From Bifidobacterium breve (lineage in GTDB: Bacteria > Actinomycetota > Actinomycetes > Mycobacteriales > Mycobacteriaceae): a stretch of 6,270 nt of DNA. The position numbers were made by a program, and so were the translations under genes. The notes under the pieces are model-generated. The model ran no database searches, was not told the DNA's origin, and saw nothing but the letters and a program-made list of their open reading frames with translations. Below, piece by piece: positions 6,104 through 6,270 of this stretch (the first letter of the stretch is position 1; the number at the start of each line of letters is the position of its first letter). The DNA lies in assembly GCA_943331415.1 (NCBI GenBank), contig CALQLM010000080.1:1-6270 (forward strand), given 5' to 3'.

Positions 6104-6270
6104 GCCCACTCGACCAGATCGCGGGCGTCGCGCATCGACCGGCCGGCACCCCGGCCGGTGTGGTGGTGCTCACGCACGGTGCCGGCGGCAGTCGGGATTC
6201 ACCACTGTTGATCCGGATCTGCGAGGAATGGGCCGCCCGCGGCTGGCTCGCGATCCGCTACAACCTGCCC
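6100..6270 (+). CDS. Alpha/beta hydrolase, Rv0421c-like (partial, 3' end outside window)
   Basis: The first 57 codons of a gene start at GTG 6100, overlapping the thiD stop in the GTGA arrangement, so it is almost surely translationally coupled to thiD. The visible protein reads VVVLTHGAGGSRDSPLL at residues 23-39. The HGAGG turn looks like the oxyanion-hole strand of alpha/beta hydrolases of the KANL3/Tex30-like group. The stretch ICEEWAARGWLAIRYNLP follows. The nucleophile elbow and the rest of the triad lie beyond the window. M. tuberculosis has the homologous gene Rv0421c directly after thiD. Its substrate is unknown to me, and a thiamine-related role is suggested only by position. Confidence 0.85.
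   Translation, partial: MSPLDQIAGVAHRPAGTPAGVVVLTHGAGGSRDSPLLIRICEEWAARGWLAIRYNLP
6138..6159 (+). repeat. 9-bp GC hairpin early in the hydrolase gene
   Basis: ACCGGCCGG at 6138-6146 and CCGGCCGGT at 6151-6159 form a perfect 9-bp stem with a 4-nt loop, CACC. It begins 38 nt after the GTG start, inside codons 13-20. In RNA this would be a very stable hairpin. It could slow or modulate translation or cause partial termination after thiD, but it may simply reflect GC-rich Pro-Ala-Gly codons. Confidence 0.4.

Noticed and set aside
5591..6109. Minus-strand 172-codon frame antisense to thiD
   Set aside because: It is a mirror of the constrained thiD codons with no recognisable domain or ribosome binding site.

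Overview
The window is high-GC actinobacterial DNA, most likely from a Mycobacterium or Mycolicibacterium species. The main reason is gene order. The block peptide deformylase, Rv0428c-like acetyltransferase, exodeoxyribonuclease III on the left, and thiD followed by an Rv0421c-like hydrolase on the right, match from memory the flanks of the M. tuberculosis Rv0421c-Rv0429c region. The encoded proteins also read like close mycobacterial homologues. GTG and TTG starts and 4-11 nt overlaps fit the same group.

Three transcription blocks are visible. (1) Positions 114-2448, plus strand: def, a GNAT acetyltransferase and xthA, packed with an overlap and a 9-nt gap and probably co-transcribed. Left of def is a short divergent region. 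It may hold the first codons of a minus-strand gene that runs off the window. (2) Positions 2462-5188, minus strand: a DHA2-type major facilitator transporter followed after 9 nt by a zinc-independent medium-chain reductase of the prostaglandin-reductase/CurA type. This pair converges on xthA with only 13 nt between the two stop codons, and an inverted repeat there carries both stops. (3) Positions 5267-6270, plus strand: thiD, overlapping by 4 nt an alpha/beta hydrolase that is cut by the window end. thiD and the transporter diverge from a 78-nt AT-rich intergenic region with a promoter-like hexamer and an inverted repeat.

Functionally, def removes N-formyl groups from nascent proteins, xthA repairs abasic and 3'-blocked DNA, and thiD phosphorylates the thiamine pyrimidine precursor. 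The transporter/reductase pair looks like an accessory efflux or detoxification unit. It sits where, in M. tuberculosis, thiC, ctpH and two small genes separate xthA from thiD. The pair has no linked regulator, and its substrate cannot be told from sequence. I see no RNA genes, mobile elements, CRISPR arrays or long repeats. No gene-free stretch exceeds about 125 bases. The window is mostly conserved core genome. The most unusual points are the gene content of the inserted pair, the atypical motifs of the transporter, the divergent AT-rich control region and several compact inverted repeats. I do not see clear evidence of a wholly new system.
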